Shown here piece by piece: positions 1 to 10,498 of a stretch of 64,000 nucleotides of DNA; the stretch's first letter is position 1, and the number at the start of each line of letters is the position of its first letter. The DNA is from Mesorhabditis belari (taxonomy: Eukaryota; Nematoda; Chromadorea; Rhabditida; Rhabditidae): positions 248,001 to 312,000 of the forward strand of contig CAUEEP010000043.1 of the NCBI GenBank assembly GCA_958450365.1, read 5' to 3'. The notes below the pieces were generated by a model. It had not been told where the DNA came from, made no database searches, and saw only the letters and a list, made by a program, of their open reading frames with translations. Made by a program: the position numbers and the translations under genes.

Positions 1-273
1 GGTGAAATTGTGTCGAAAATCTTTTTTTTAGAGACATCAAAATGCTAACTTAAATAGGCTTGAGCTACGGTATGCTCCAATTTTGTGTGACTTTCAGTTA
101 AATGAGTACAAGTTAAAACTTGTACTTAAATCGGCTTTCTTATAGAAAGTGCCGAAATATTCGGCATACCAGTAGTAACCGTAGCATGGGAAGATTTTTA
201 CTTTTTAAAGTACTTCTTTAAAGTACTTAAAGTACGTATTTAGCGCAAGAAACTTCCGACTCCTAGTTGTCAA

Positions 274-2967
274 ATGGAATCTGCAGAATCGATTGCGGCC
301 GCTGGAAATGCTTCTTTATCGGATAACAAAAAGTAAAATTTTTAAAAGTTAATTATTTGAATGTGAAATTTTCACACCCTTGACATTGTAGAGCATGTAT
401 GGGTCAATTGATACACGAAATGTTTGAGAGACAATGCAACTGCTCGATCCGGCAGCTGTTCACCAATGAACCAAGTAGGTTTCAAGTTTTGAACTCAATT
501 CAAAAACACTAGAATATTAAAGAATTGTCTTTTCAGATTATTAACGAATAATCTTTTTGTTAAAAGATTAAAGAATGTTCTTTTAAGAGTTGAAAAACGA
601 GTGTGATATCGAGATGTACTTCAGTTGTGTGCTGCCTTATCAAAAAAGGTCAGCAACATTTTGAATCGATTTTCGAATTTGACCAAACGAGGCTAGGGCT
701 TCCTACGCCCGTTTTTAATCTACAGCGTGCGCCGAAAGTTCTGCGACCTTTTATGCAGCTCGATGATCATTATCTGTTCAGTGTCGATCTATTGTAATTG
801 TAATTTAAAATACAAAACGACAGGATGTATAGGTCATACAATAAAGGTAGCAGAACTTTTGGCGCGCCCTGTACAATGCATTTTAGATTACAAGCTAATC
901 TGAAGACCGAAATCGGCAAACAGTGCTTGCCAATGTGTGAGACGATGGAATATCTACCACAACAAGTAATAGGTTTTTTGTGAATGTCCAGACATTATAA
1001 ACGCTTAAGTATTGTTTTTGTTTAGTTGTTGTTTGGTATAAATTTTGAAAGCATTCACCCAATCCTTCCAGGAGGTCAGCACAATCCCGAAGAGGCTCTT
1101 TCCAACCTTCTCCGAGAAAAGGCTGCTGACAAGAGAAGTAATGTTTTTAAATTTCAAAAAAGAGAAATACAATCTTATTACTTTATTCACAGGCTTGTAT
1201 GCCTAAATCGTATCTATTTATCGTTTAAAATTCTCAAATCAAGAGGGTCGAGAAGCATTTGGTTGGAGTTGACTCGAAGGGAACTCGCTTCTTCGAGAAT
1301 GTCACTCTCTCTTGTCAATCTTCAGCCTACATCACAGAAGAGTTTGTGAGATTTAGCCTGCCGGCTACGGCCACTAACTCAATTCGTAGGCAAACGCAAC
1401 ACTGAAGAAAGTTCGCCTCTTGTTCCAGGAGCTGATTGACTCAAAAATGATGATTTATTTATTCAGTGACTTCCTTGCTCAAACATTAGAGTAAGAAAAA
1501 AAGAAAAGCAAAAAGCTAATACCGACAGTTTGGCCGTACATGGATGGCCAGTCGAGGAGGAGGACGGCTTCGCCAGATCAAACTCGATCGTCGACATGCT
1601 TCTCTTTGAAAGGGAGGAATGCCTCGAGGTCTTGTGGACGCTCAAAATGGTGCTTTATCCTTTCAATTTGTTCAAAGTGATTGTATTGAAAAATATTTTT
1701 AGGAAAACGCAACGCTTACCAACTTATCAATGATCGATTTTTGGGTAAAGAGGAGACCGTGGGACGTGGTGAATTGGGTGTTGTTACGGGATTTCGATCT
1801 TAAACAACAAGTTGAGAAGGTTGTGTAGAAGACCCTTTTTATTATTCTATTCAAAGAGATTCTTGCCTGAGATTGCTATCGTTAACTTTTTCCCAAAAAG
1901 GTATACGATCACAATGCGTTTAATGAGATAACAATTGCTTTTTGGCAAAAGAGCAAAAGTTTAGCCGAGGGCGGGATTGAACTCGGATAGAAGAAATTTG
2001 TGCTGCAAGTGCATTAACCATTAGCTCACGAGCTTTTCAGATGATCTTGGGAGAGCTCTCACTAGACGAACTCGCTAAGTACTATCATGACAACAACTTT
2101 TTCTCCTATTTTCATTCGGACTTTCAGAGGGTTTGTGATTTAAATTATGAATGTTAGAAATTGGGATTCAAATTGAAGCCAATTGATTGTGTTTTCAGTA
2201 TTGGACCGACCCGATTCTGGAATTTCTCTGGAAGGCCGAATTGACGTTGCAAAGAGAGAACAAACAGCTCCTTCACATGCTTCGGGTAATAGAATTTTAG
2301 TTTATTCTTCTGAGGGTCTAGCTCAGCGAGAATGAAAATTGAAATTTTTGTCGGTAATTTTTGGGTATGTCTCCTGGAGCCAAGGCCACTTTCTAACTGA
2401 TTGGTGCTTCCAGAACCTCTACATGACCTTACAAAGTTGAGAATCGCGGTACACCTGGCGAAAAACCCAGTTAAGATTTTTGAGAAAAAACATACAAAGA
2501 TTCCAGAAGCACGAATTAGTTAGAAAATGGGGTTGGCTACAGAAGACATACTCAAAAATCACCTCCAAAAATTTCATGCAGATTCATTGAGTTCTCGCTG
2601 AGCCAGACCCTCAGAAGTGAGTCGCTATAATTGGCGATCATCCTCTAGTTAGACTAAAGTTTGAAGTATAGAACGAAATAAGCTACTTCTCATTCCCTTA
2701 CAGGAATACAGAGAGCCAGAACAAGAAGGTGGAGATGTGTTAGAAGTTGTGGATCCACCTTTCTTCAATTTTAGATACAAACTCAAAAACATGCTTGCAA
2801 AAACAAAACTCTAAACTTTGGTATTGATATGTGTTCACTAAACTTGATTGTAGAAACCTTTTGCCGATTTCAACATAACAAATGCCGAATACTGCATCAC
2901 GAAGAAACTACCCGTATTTATAGCGGAGGAACTTGTGACTTTTCGTAACGCGACACAAAAGCTCGCT
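274..2967 (+). CDS. Unrecognised multi-exon nematode gene, partly broken
   Basis: I do not recognise the family. A likely first exon (ATG at 274, MESAESIAAAGNASL) ends at a gtaaaa donor at 333 and splices in frame to an exon starting at 392. Further exon-like stretches sit between gt/ag sites: about 1030-1140 (contains HPILPGGQHNPEEALSNLL), 1248-1387 (VEKHLVGVDSKGTRFFENV), 1430-1490, 1530-1655 (VHGWPVEEEDGFARSNSIVD), 1703-1825, 2041-2128, 2200-2285 and 2853-2967 (KPFADFNITNAEYCITKKLP, donor gtgagt). The pieces read as ordinary soluble protein with no signal peptide or membrane segment. A transposon remnant (590-871) interrupts the 5' part and a Tc3-like element follows at 3036. Exon joins are my inference, and two adjacent genes could be mixed here. 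Exon-like pieces at 4897-4973 and 8571-8660 may belong to the same gene. Confidence 0.4.
590..871 (+). mobile_element. 3' remnant of a Tc1/mariner-superfamily element
   Basis: The short open frame at 603-797 (SRCTSVVCCLIKKGQQHFES) resembles the extreme C-terminus of nematode Tc1/mariner-type transposases, where a conserved Arg-Cys region is followed by Gly-Gln-His-Phe-Glu. About 70 bp downstream the sequence ttttggcgcgccctgTA looks like a terminal repeat of the CAGGG... class abutting a TA target. No matching 5' terminal repeat was found in 1-600, so only the 3' end is left. It lies between exon-like pieces of the host gene. Confidence 0.4.
1967..2036 (-). other. Degenerate tRNA-like sequence (B-box motif)
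   Basis: On the minus strand there is an A-box-like stretch (GAGCTAATGGTTAATGC) and, about 40 nt later, a B-box-like GAGTTCAATCCC. Spacing resembles a tRNA, but the acceptor and anticodon stems do not pair well, so this is at best a tRNA pseudogene or a tRNA-derived SINE head. Confidence 0.25.
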
Positions 2968-3035
2968 GTGAGTACTTTTATTAGCAGCAAACATTCTTAT
3001 TATCAGCTATAAAGTTTAAGTTGAAGTTTGTTATA

Positions 3036-4664
3036 CAGTGCGTTTCATATTCTTACAGCCACCCCCTAAAACCAGTGTTTCTCGAGAACCATGATAGTTA
3101 TCGACTTAATTCCTTTTGCAATCGAAAGAGCACACCTTAAAACCCCAAAGATACTTATTTTCGTATCACTGTAACTTTCCATAACAATTATTTTTCAATA
3201 ACATGGTTTCTCGGCCGTTTCAAATTATTACAGCCACTTTAAATAACTATTTATTTTTATGTTAACATCAAAAAAAACAAGAAGGAAAACAATCGAAACA
3301 TTCATTTAGTAATCAGTAATTGCCCCAGAACGTTGTACGATCTGAAAAATGCGCGCTTTCATACTATAGCACAGTTTTCGAAGAACGGTGACGTCAAGGC
3401 ACTTCCAAACGATCCGAATGGCAACTTTGAGTTCTGCAACGGTCTTAAACTGTTGATTATTTCTGTAAACATCTCGGACGAGCATACCCCATAAGTTCTC
3501 AATCGGATTCAGGTCTGGGGAGCATGCTGGTCAGTCAAGAATGTCAACTCCTTCGTCTGATAACCAATCTTTTGTGTGCATCGAGCGATGAATTAAAGCA
3601 TTATCATGCTGGAACGTGTATTTGACGGCTGGGTTTTGCTGCAGAAAAGGCAAGAGATGGTCTTTGAGCACGTCTGTATAGTCAGAGCTTTTCATCTTGT
3701 TCGAAATGAACTTCAAAGCGACTCTCCCGTCAGCACAAAAGCCGCCCAACACATCGCGTTACCTCCACCGTAGTTTCGGGTCCCAAAAATCATCGGATCC
3801 TTGCGCAAATCCCTCCAATAGTATGAAACACCATCCGGCCCATCGAGATTCCATTTCTTTTCATCCGAGAAGATTACCTAAAAGATAAATTGATATAATT
3901 CAAAATCTCTACAACGTTGTTCCAGTCCTGGTTCATATAATCTCTGGCGAAGCGAAGGCCGCTTTGTGTTCGGGCTTCAAAGCTGGGGCGTGATTGAGGT
4001 CTTCGCGATCGATATGCAGATTTTCTTTGACACCACGCCAGATAGTCACCTTCGAAGCATTGATTTTCAGCTCACTTTTGACCTGGTTGATGGATTTGCC
4101 GTGAATGTTGTTGACAATGTGACGCTTAGCTCGAGGTTTTGGTTTTGGTCCGGTTTTCATCTTTGTTTTTGCTGTTGCGGCTCTGTTTTTCACGTAGAAT
4201 TGAATTGCTTGTCTGGAGCGCTTCAGATCTTTTGTCATAGCATTAATAGAGTTTTCCTTTCCTCCAAGAGTCATGCCATCCAAGAGTCATGCCATCCAAG
4301 AGTCGTGCCATGCCTCCCATCTATTTGGCCTTTTTCGTAATCGAAAAGCAGTTTTCCGTGTCCCATTCTCGAGCTGTTGCGTCTAAAAAAGAAATTAGTG
4401 AGATTAAGCAAAAAAAATGGAAACTTAGAAGAAAAAAAAGTTAAAGAAATAATAACATTACAAAGTGGCTGTAATAATTTGAAACGGTCGAGAAACCATG
4501 TTATTGAAAAATAATTGTTATGGAAAGTTACAGTGATAGGAAAATAAGTACCTTTCGGTTTTAAGGTGTACTCTTTCCATTGCAAAAGGAATTAAGTCGA
4601 TAACTATCATGGTTCTCGAGAACACTGGTTTTAGGGGGTGACTGTAAGAATCTGAAACGCACTG
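3036..4664. mobile_element. Tc3-like DNA transposon with long terminal inverted repeats and TA duplication
   Basis: The element starts CAGTGCGTTTCATATTCTTA just after a TA at 3034-3035 and ends with the reverse complement just before a TA at 4665-4666. The inverted repeats run about 200 bp on each side (3036-3240 and 4450-4664) with few mismatches, including the shared inner stretch around CGTTTCAAATTATTACAGCC. Long repeats with a second copy of the terminal motif at the inner end are a Tc3 feature. The interior holds a broken transposase on the minus strand. It sits between exon-like pieces of the unrecognised 5' gene. Confidence 0.9.
3306..4366 (-). pseudogene. Tc3-like transposase, inactivated
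   Basis: This is a DD34E transposase of the Tc3 group. Reading from an ATG at 4366, the helix-turn-helix region contains KDLKRSRQAIQFYVKN and TIWRGVKENL. A short intron with a tttag acceptor near 3880 precedes VIFSDEKKWNLDGPDG (first catalytic Asp). The second Asp is in FQHDNALIHRS and the last acidic residue in SPDLNPIENLWG, and the protein ends RSGAITDY plus stop at 3306. At least three lesions are visible. A 16-bp unit (ATGGCATGACTCTTGG) is present as extra tandem copies near 4265-4310 and shifts the N-terminal frame. The frame is also lost near 3750. A Trp codon before PACSPDL is TGA. The enzyme cannot be made as read. Confidence 0.85.
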
Positions 4665-4896
4665 TATCACAAAATGGTCTCTCTCTTTTCTGATCATAGC
4701 AATTTTAGCGTTCTTTTGACGCTGCTTTCGAGGATTACTTAGCAGTATACTACAAGAAAACCCAGATCGATGAAGATTTCGAAAAGTGAGTTGGCAAAGC
4801 AAAAATTCAATAGTACATTTATGATAATGAATTTGGATTGAGAGCTAATTTCACGAAAATTTACAAGATTGACTCTCATAGTGGATCCTTTCAGCT

Positions 4897-4973
4897 AGGA
4901 CTTCCCTTTTTAAGACCGCCATTCAGGCCATCCACGGTCGCGACATTTATTCGAGTTTATATTCATACTTTAT
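4897..4973 (+). CDS. Exon-like fragment cut by a LINE end
   Basis: After a ctttcag acceptor at about 4896 an open stretch reads TSLFKTAIQAIHGRDIYSSL and runs straight into the 3' end of a LINE copy. It looks like an exon of the gene at 274-2967 or of a neighbour, interrupted by the LINE. No family recognised. Confidence 0.25.
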
Positions 4974-5530
4974 TCAAGACAGGAAATAAAGTGTAGTCAA
5001 TAAGGCAAAATGATAAGCAGAGAACAAAAAATTGAAAGCCGTAGGATGATATGGGAATACTGTGGATGAAAAAAAATTCGCAATGACCCGAATACATCAA
5101 CTTTCAATAAATGTGAATTTCAACAGTCTTAAAATGTAAATAGGATGGTGAACGGAAAGACTCAATTTAGTTTACAAGTTTGATCAAATGCAATGCTCTC
5201 TTAAAAGTGCTTAAATTTGGAGTATCTCTAATGTGGGGTGGAAGAGCATTTCAACTATACAACACGATAACAACACGATTAGAGAAGAAATTTCTAGTGG
5301 ATTTACACAAAACTAAATCTTTATGCAGAAGAAAAGGCCCTGACCTTGCTCCAGATCGTTTTTGAGAGGGAGAAAATTCATAAACGACCGACTACCTTTG
5401 ACAATTTTAAAACATTTTACTAGATCAATAATAAGACGGTGGTCTTGAAAAGATTAAAGATTACAAATTTTTCATCTATGCTTATGCCTAAGAGAGGAGT
5501 ATTTAGTAGAGCTATACCTTAAAAAGAGCT
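4974..5530 (-). mobile_element. 5'-truncated LINE copy (non-LTR, CR1/Jockey-like), 3' end only
   Basis: The 3' end (left edge) has the ctttattca...ataaagt signature shared with two better copies at 44.7 and 61.6 kb. Internal sequence matches, in broken frames, the region downstream of the reverse transcriptase (antisense of the stretch reading KIFDLKSLRHRRLVTDL in the 45-kb copy). No RT catalytic region is present. Boundaries are approximate. Confidence 0.65.
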
Positions 5531-5621
5531 ATATGAGTAAAATATTTTTGGATTTTCTCGATTTTAGCGATGAGAAAGGAAGAGCTAGGGAACCCAATAA
5601 GAGAAGCGCATTCAAGAATAG

Positions 5622-5735
5622 GACAGAGAAAATCTCGCCCTTGTCATTTTCAGAGAAAATCTCGCCCTTGTCATTTTCAGAGAAAATCTCGCCCTTGTCA
5701 TTTTCAGAGAAAATCTCGCCCTTGTCAACATTTAC
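5622..5735. repeat. 27-bp minisatellite, about four copies
   Basis: The unit tttcagagaaaatctcgccc ttgtcat (written in two parts) is repeated about four times almost without change. As 27 is a multiple of three, all copies stay in one frame, so each strand carries long repetitive open frames (for example FSEKISPLS on plus). That is expected from the repeat and is not by itself evidence of coding. Confidence 0.9.
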
Positions 5736-5989
5736 CTCCAATCGAACGCAATCGAGACGTGGACTCAGCAAGAGGAATACACTTTTTGGACTCTAGCATG
5801 TAAGTTGGCTTGTAAGTAAATGAATGTTTGTTAACACAAGTGTTTTTCGATAAACTGGACAAGCGAATGAGAGCTGTTTTGCGAAGCTGCTATGATCAAA
5901 ACATGACCCCTAACTTAAACTTAACTTAAAACATGACCGCAAAATTTTATGTAGATTCCGAATCTGCAATCAGATTTTGAAAGTCTTCC

Positions 5990-6190
5990 CTCTCCAATAA
6001 GAAATGGTCATTGTTAGTTATCACTGTTGTATGAGAGGCCTTTAGTTGTTCACCCAGAACCCTGGTTGGTTGTTTGTTGTCGATCCGCAGAAGTTCAGTT
6101 AAAGCCGTTTCAATGAAGTCACTCGCGCTCCCACCCCTCGCCTCTTACTCTAAGGAAAAGTCACCTTTCTCTAGGGAAAAGTCACCAAGA
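5990..6190 (-). mobile_element. Mariner transposase fragment
   Basis: The minus strand reads a mariner HTH region: GDFSLE, then ARGGSASDF, TELLRIDNKQPTRVLGEQLK and ASHTTVI. An in-frame stop lies inside. The same stretch is found at 26.35-26.53 kb, so both are pieces of one family. No terminal repeats flank it. Confidence 0.7.
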
Positions 6191-6613
6191 AATTGGTTGA
6201 ATCGATTTCTCTGAAAATTTGGCTGTTTACCTAACTTTTTACGCTCTATCTTTTTCTATTGACACGAAGATAGGTTTTCGTGAATCACGTGATCGAGTCG
6301 TCACGATTTTCGACTACCCGACTTCGCGCCTCTGAAAAAACTCAAAAACAAACATTTTCATAATAATTCAACGTTCTTTTATTGAAAAAGAGTCAACCTT
6401 TCTACAGGAACAAACTGTATGATGCATTAATCTTTTCTAAACGGAAATATACAAAAATGCGAAAAGACTTATTGGTCAGCCCATAGTTAAAAGTTTGAGT
6501 ACAAATCAAGACGCTGGCAAACGAACCTTTATGATAAGTAAGATATAAGTCGACACCATATTGGGCATTTGGTTAAAAAGGTTGCTTGGATTCTATTCAA
6601 AGCGCATTTTCAG

Positions 6614-6753
6614 GTGACATCGGTGGCGCTCTTGGACTGTTCCTCGGTGCTTCGGTGGTTACGATCACCGAGTTCGGATACATCATCTTTCAGCAGTATT
6701 GGCTAGTTGATAGACAAAAGAAACGGTTAAAATTACAATATTCATTTGAATAA
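6614..6753 (+). CDS. DEG/ENaC sodium channel, C-terminal exon
   Basis: After a ttttcag acceptor the frame reads GDIGGALGLFLGASVVTITE followed by FGYIIFQQYWL and ends ...YSFE plus TAA at 6751-6753. The (D)IGG.LGLFLGAS...E pattern is the second transmembrane helix and selectivity-filter region of degenerin/epithelial sodium channel subunits. Here it is followed directly by a short cytoplasmic tail of about 20 residues. No other channel exons (extracellular Cys-rich region, TM1) were found upstream, where transposon sequence dominates. It is either the last exon of a gene whose other exons are far upstream or an orphan remnant. The family call is strong; that the gene works is not shown. Confidence 0.75.
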
Positions 6754-6981
6754 CAGATTTTCTCCTTAAACAGTCAAAATTCGATGCCAATTTTAGGGTG
6801 GTGTCGTAGTGATAAACGTTCGGGTTCTTTTTCAGGTCACAGCCCGAATCACTGTCGCTCAAATGAAAGTTGAAGGCTTCTATAGAAAAGAAAAGGCTGT
6901 AGAAATTTATGCATTCACTTTTTTATTTTGTTTCATTTTGTTTTTCCGATTTTTTTTTCCATTAAATGAGTTCTAGAAACC

Positions 6982-7125
6982 AAATTTTGATTCCACTATA
7001 GAGTTCTATTAGATCTCTAATAAAACTCTATAGATCTCTAATAAAACTCTATAGATCTTTAATAAATTTTTGATTCCACTATAGATCTCTAATAGAACTC
7101 TATAGTGGAATCAAAATTTGTCGTC
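6982..7125. repeat. Foldback repeat with internal tandem units
   Basis: The left edge AATTTTGATTCCACTATAGA is answered by its reverse complement at about 7099-7118. Between them a unit of about 21 bp (ctctaataaaactctatagat) is tandemly repeated and itself partly palindromic. The whole can fold into a long hairpin. It resembles a small MITE or foldback element; no target duplication was identified. Confidence 0.75.
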
Positions 7126-7566
7126 GAGAGTTTGTCGAGAGTTTAGTGTAGCATAATCATTTTATTGATATCTTTCAATCAAATCAAATCCTTTGAAATT
7201 CCTTCTATTAGAAAGATAATGACAAACTCGAGACAAAAAGTGGTGGTTTGCATAATTCTTCAAAAAATGCACTTTTTGTTTAAATTTCTCGTTCAACTGT
7301 TATCGATAAGTCTCGGTTGATAAATAATGTTTGAAACGTATTGCAGAAGAAAGCGTTTGCTCGATCCTTGGCATTTCTCGGAAATGAAAAGCTGCCAAGA
7401 GCAATTGCCACGCCAAGCAACTCCTGACTGCCAACTTTGAGGTTCTAGAAAAAAAGGCAGGAAATCTTTTTTCGTCAAACCTAAGAATCCAGCGCAGAAA
7501 ATATTTAAATTTTCTATCAAAACAAAGCGTGAGATGATTGCACATCGGAGCGCTGAGTTACACTTA

Positions 7567-7600
7567 AAATACCGAGTGCGGGTAATTATTGAACACCCTG
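7567..7600 (-). repeat. Solo transposon-type terminal repeat
   Basis: On the minus strand the sequence starts TA-CAGGGTGTTCAATAATTAC, typical of Tc1/mariner-superfamily ends of the CAGGGTG class. No partner repeat was found nearby. Confidence 0.3.
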
Positions 7601-7733
7601 TATTCTTATTTGTATTTTTCTTTACTGTTTTGATAAATGTTTGACTATTTACTTGTCTCATTTTGCGCGATTCCTCACCGAAGCTAATAAAAAGCACTTG
7701 TGTAAGGTGTACCGACTTACAACCACAGGCATA

Positions 7734-8290
7734 CAGTGGTCTATAAAAGCAATGCCCCATTGCCATCTGAAAGTTGATTTCGTAAGAAAACCTTGCAAAA
7801 ATGACATTTCAGAAATAGGGTAGAAACTTTTTGCTTACCCAAGAGACTCTACTTTTCAAGAATATAAGATTTATCTGTATAGATTGCATAAAAGTTAAAG
7901 TATAAAACAAAAAAGAAGTCACTTCAAAATTAGCTTCACAAAAGTAATGCCCCATTTGCAAAGAATTAACAAAAATTTTTGAATCAATACTTGGTTGGTC
8001 CTCCTTTTGTTTTTATCATTGAGTCGATCCGGCATGGAATCCACGAGATTTTTCAAAAGATTTTGGGGTATGCTGGCCAGAGACGCTAAATGTGAGCCCA
8101 TAAGGCGGCCTTCGAATCGAATTTCTTTCGCTTGGGCCGCGACTTCACAAATGACCAGAGATGGTCGATAGCGTTCATATTCGGTGAGTAGATTAATTTG
8201 ACTAGACTTGCCGCAAACCAGCCCGGAAGTTGTATTCGTGTATCATTTCGAAGAGTCACCACTCTTCCATCGTACTCCTTGATCACCCTA
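7734..8290 (-). mobile_element. Tc1-like transposon fragment with one end and transposase C-terminus
   Basis: A TA at 7732-7733 is followed by CAGTGGTCTATAAAAGCAAT, a Tc1-type terminal repeat. A second copy of its aaaagYaatgccccat core lies at about 7938-7955, so this end carries two motif copies. Inside, the minus strand encodes the transposase C-terminus: AIDHLWSFVKSRPKRKK, FDSKAALWAHI, then NLLKNLVDSMPDRLN, with frame breaks. The catalytic centre and the other terminal repeat are missing. Confidence 0.75.
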
Positions 8291-8342
8291 TGGATAAAGA
8301 AATGTTTTCAAAGTTTATCCACGCCGCCATGATCGACTGGCT

Positions 8343-8397
8343 AAGAGCCCTGTATCTTAGTTGCGAAATCAAGGGTTCAATCCCGCTAGATTATTGG
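8343..8397 (+). other. Degenerate tRNA-like sequence (B-box motif)
   Basis: Contains GGGTTCAATCCCG, a near-perfect tRNA T-loop/B-box, preceded by a weak A-box-like GGCTAAGAGCCC. A cloverleaf with good anticodon and acceptor stems cannot be drawn. A tRNA pseudogene or SINE head is likeliest. Confidence 0.25.
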
Positions 8398-8570
8398 TTC
8401 TTTTTTTCCATATTGGTTCTATTATTGGTTGATTATTGGTTTTATATGGGTTTTTTCTTCCCTACATTTAGGGCTTAGGAGTGCTAGGGGTTTTGTATTG
8501 TTTGTAAAACGTTTATTCGTGTGAATAAACGTATTTTTAAAGTGGTTTCTTGAAAACTTTTCCTATTCAG

Positions 8571-8660
8571 TTGCTCCAAATCCCGCCGGGTCTACAACGC
8601 CGGGTCTACAACGACCTCGTTGATCTTTTCGCCGTTGTTCAAAAGGCGATCTCAATTGAA
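8571..8660 (+). CDS. Exon-like fragment of unknown gene
   Basis: Exactly 30 codons lie between a tattcag acceptor and a gtaag donor and read LLQIPPGLQRRVYNDLVDLF and on. The splice signals and composition look like a real phase-0 exon. It contains a small internal duplication (cgggtctacaacg twice). It may belong to the gene begun at 274, but I cannot link it and recognise no family. Confidence 0.35.
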
Positions 8661-8835
8661 GTAAGATTTCCTACCTAGTCGCTAAGAATTGCACATAAAA
8701 GAAAGCAGTTCAATAAATTTTGTGCTTCTTTTGAATTTAATGCACAATATTCGATAGCCCAAGTCTAACAATAATTGAACTTTGACGCACAGCTCGCAAA
8801 GATTACTCATAATCAAAGTTCCCAGAAGTCATCTA

Positions 8836-9392
8836 TTGGGTTGTCCAGTTATGAATGCGCGTTTTTTACTATTTCTCAAGATACCGAAATCAAGAAAAAG
8901 ATATATATGAGCATTATTCGAAAGCTGAAGATCTCCTCTACATTTTGATATAAAAAGTTTTTGAATTTGTTCAGCTTTTGGGCAAATTGACTGCACAGAA
9001 GAAGAGGTGGCCAAAAAATGGAAGGGTGCCTTTGGATCAAGTTTTAGCTCCGCTCAAATTGAGTTAATCGTTTGATGTTTGGCCAATAGATATATCAATA
9101 CAAGTTTTTTTAAAAATATAACAATTTCAGAGCATCTTTACTTTTCTGGGCGGTTATTTTACACCATAAAACTTGAGGAATAGCTAAGCTGAAATGGATT
9201 TTTTCGAAAACGACCTCTCCCTTTGTGCAGTCAATTTGCCCAAAAGCTGAACAAATTCAAAAACTTCTTTATTCCAAAATGTAGAGGAGATCTTCGGCTT
9301 TCGAATGATGTATAACACTCATATAAATCTGTTCAATATCTTGAGAAATTTACAAAATAGTAAAAGCGCGCATTCATAACTGGACAACCCAA
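8836..9392. mobile_element. Mariner-type MITE with about 190-bp inverted repeats
   Basis: It begins TTGGGTTGTCCAGTTATGAA after a TA at 8834-8835 and ends with the complementary sequence before a TA at 9393-9394. The inverted repeats extend about 190 bp each, through a stretch around CAAAAGCTGAACAAATTC. The 557-bp element has no transposase. The ends are close to those of the mariner at 36.4 kb (TTAGGTTGTCC), pointing to a related helper. Confidence 0.85.
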
Positions 9393-9828
9393 TAGCTTGA
9401 AACTTTCACTTTTCCGGGTGTTGATCTTCATCCAAAACGTCGACACCGAGCAACCAGAAGAGACTTACTCGCTCAAATTGAGTTATGTAAATGAATGAAT
9501 TGATCATTTGTTTTTTTATTTAACTATCTTGTAAATTTCGTAATTCAATTTTAAAACACTATTGTCTTTCAGCAAAAACACTTCCGAAATAGAAAAATCT
9601 TAAAATAAATGATTTCAAAATCTGTTTAGTTTGACAAAAAAAAACCCTAAATCACATTCAGAAATTTTCAAACAAAAACAATTTTCAGTGATTCTTCCTG
9701 CTCGTCGGCATGTGACAACGAGAGTAAATAACAAGAAGTAAAACCTTTTTTTCCCTACTAAAATACCTCCATAGGTCAGACTGAAAAAAATCACGTACAC
9801 GTATCCGAAAGAGGGAAGAGCCAACACG

Positions 9829-10192
9829 GCAGAGATGTTTGCCTAAATTTAATAATATTATTGGGAAAATTGAAGCTTGCAAACAGTTTTGATCACAAAC
9901 AAGAGTTTTGCTAAATCATAACTTGGTTTTGAAGAAGGTTTTTGATAGCTGAAGAGCATTAAAACTTCTGAAAAAACTCTTAGGATTTAAGCAATGTTTA
10001 GCGGTTGAATGGGGGTGGTGTGAAAGAGGTGCACTTTTTAAAATCATTGATTCCCCTATTCAGCTGATCCACATCACGCATCTGCATTTTTTCCTCTCTC
10101 TCCATTTCCAGATCCTCTTGTTTGTGATCAAAACTGTTTGCAAGCATTCATTTTCCCAAATAATATTATTAAGTTTAGGAAAACATCTCTGC
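9829..10192. mobile_element. Foldback MITE, about 75-bp inverted repeats
   Basis: The left arm starts GCAGAGATGTTTGCCTAAAT and the right arm is its near-perfect complement. Both contain AATAATATTATT and a stretch around GCAAACAGTTTTGATCACAA. The 364-bp element encodes nothing visible. The class is uncertain because no clear target duplication is seen. Confidence 0.75.
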
Positions 10193-10498
10193 AAAAACAA
10201 CCGTTTTCTGCAGGGTTTGATTTTCTTCGACATTCCTCCAATTGTTTGCACGACCCTTTTACTGTACTTGTTTACAGATGCTTTTTCATTAAGGGACTTT
10301 CATAGACTTTCATAGACAAAGACTATTTTTTTCTGAAACCAACAAAATAATGCATTCAAATTGAAATAAAAAGTTGAATCGATACATAAGTACCACAAGA
10401 ACAAAGAATCAAATTTAGTGCCTTGCAAGTTGCGAAGCAGAAAGCAAACGTGATCTGAAAGCTGCAAGTTATCCGTTGATTTTAGGAAAATTCATTTA

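Noticed and set aside
281..303. Cluster of PstI, ClaI and NotI sites resembling a cloning polylinker
   Set aside because: The bases lie in a good open frame (MESAESIAAAG) with a proper downstream donor, and no other vector sequence is present.
274..2967. Assigning the 5' gene to the sorting nexin/RGS or a nucleoporin family
   Set aside because: No diagnostic motif was found in the exon pieces; the resemblance was impressionistic.
7293..7766. 157-codon minus frame as a gene
   Set aside because: It runs across a transposon-type terminal repeat and has no coherent domain or splice context.
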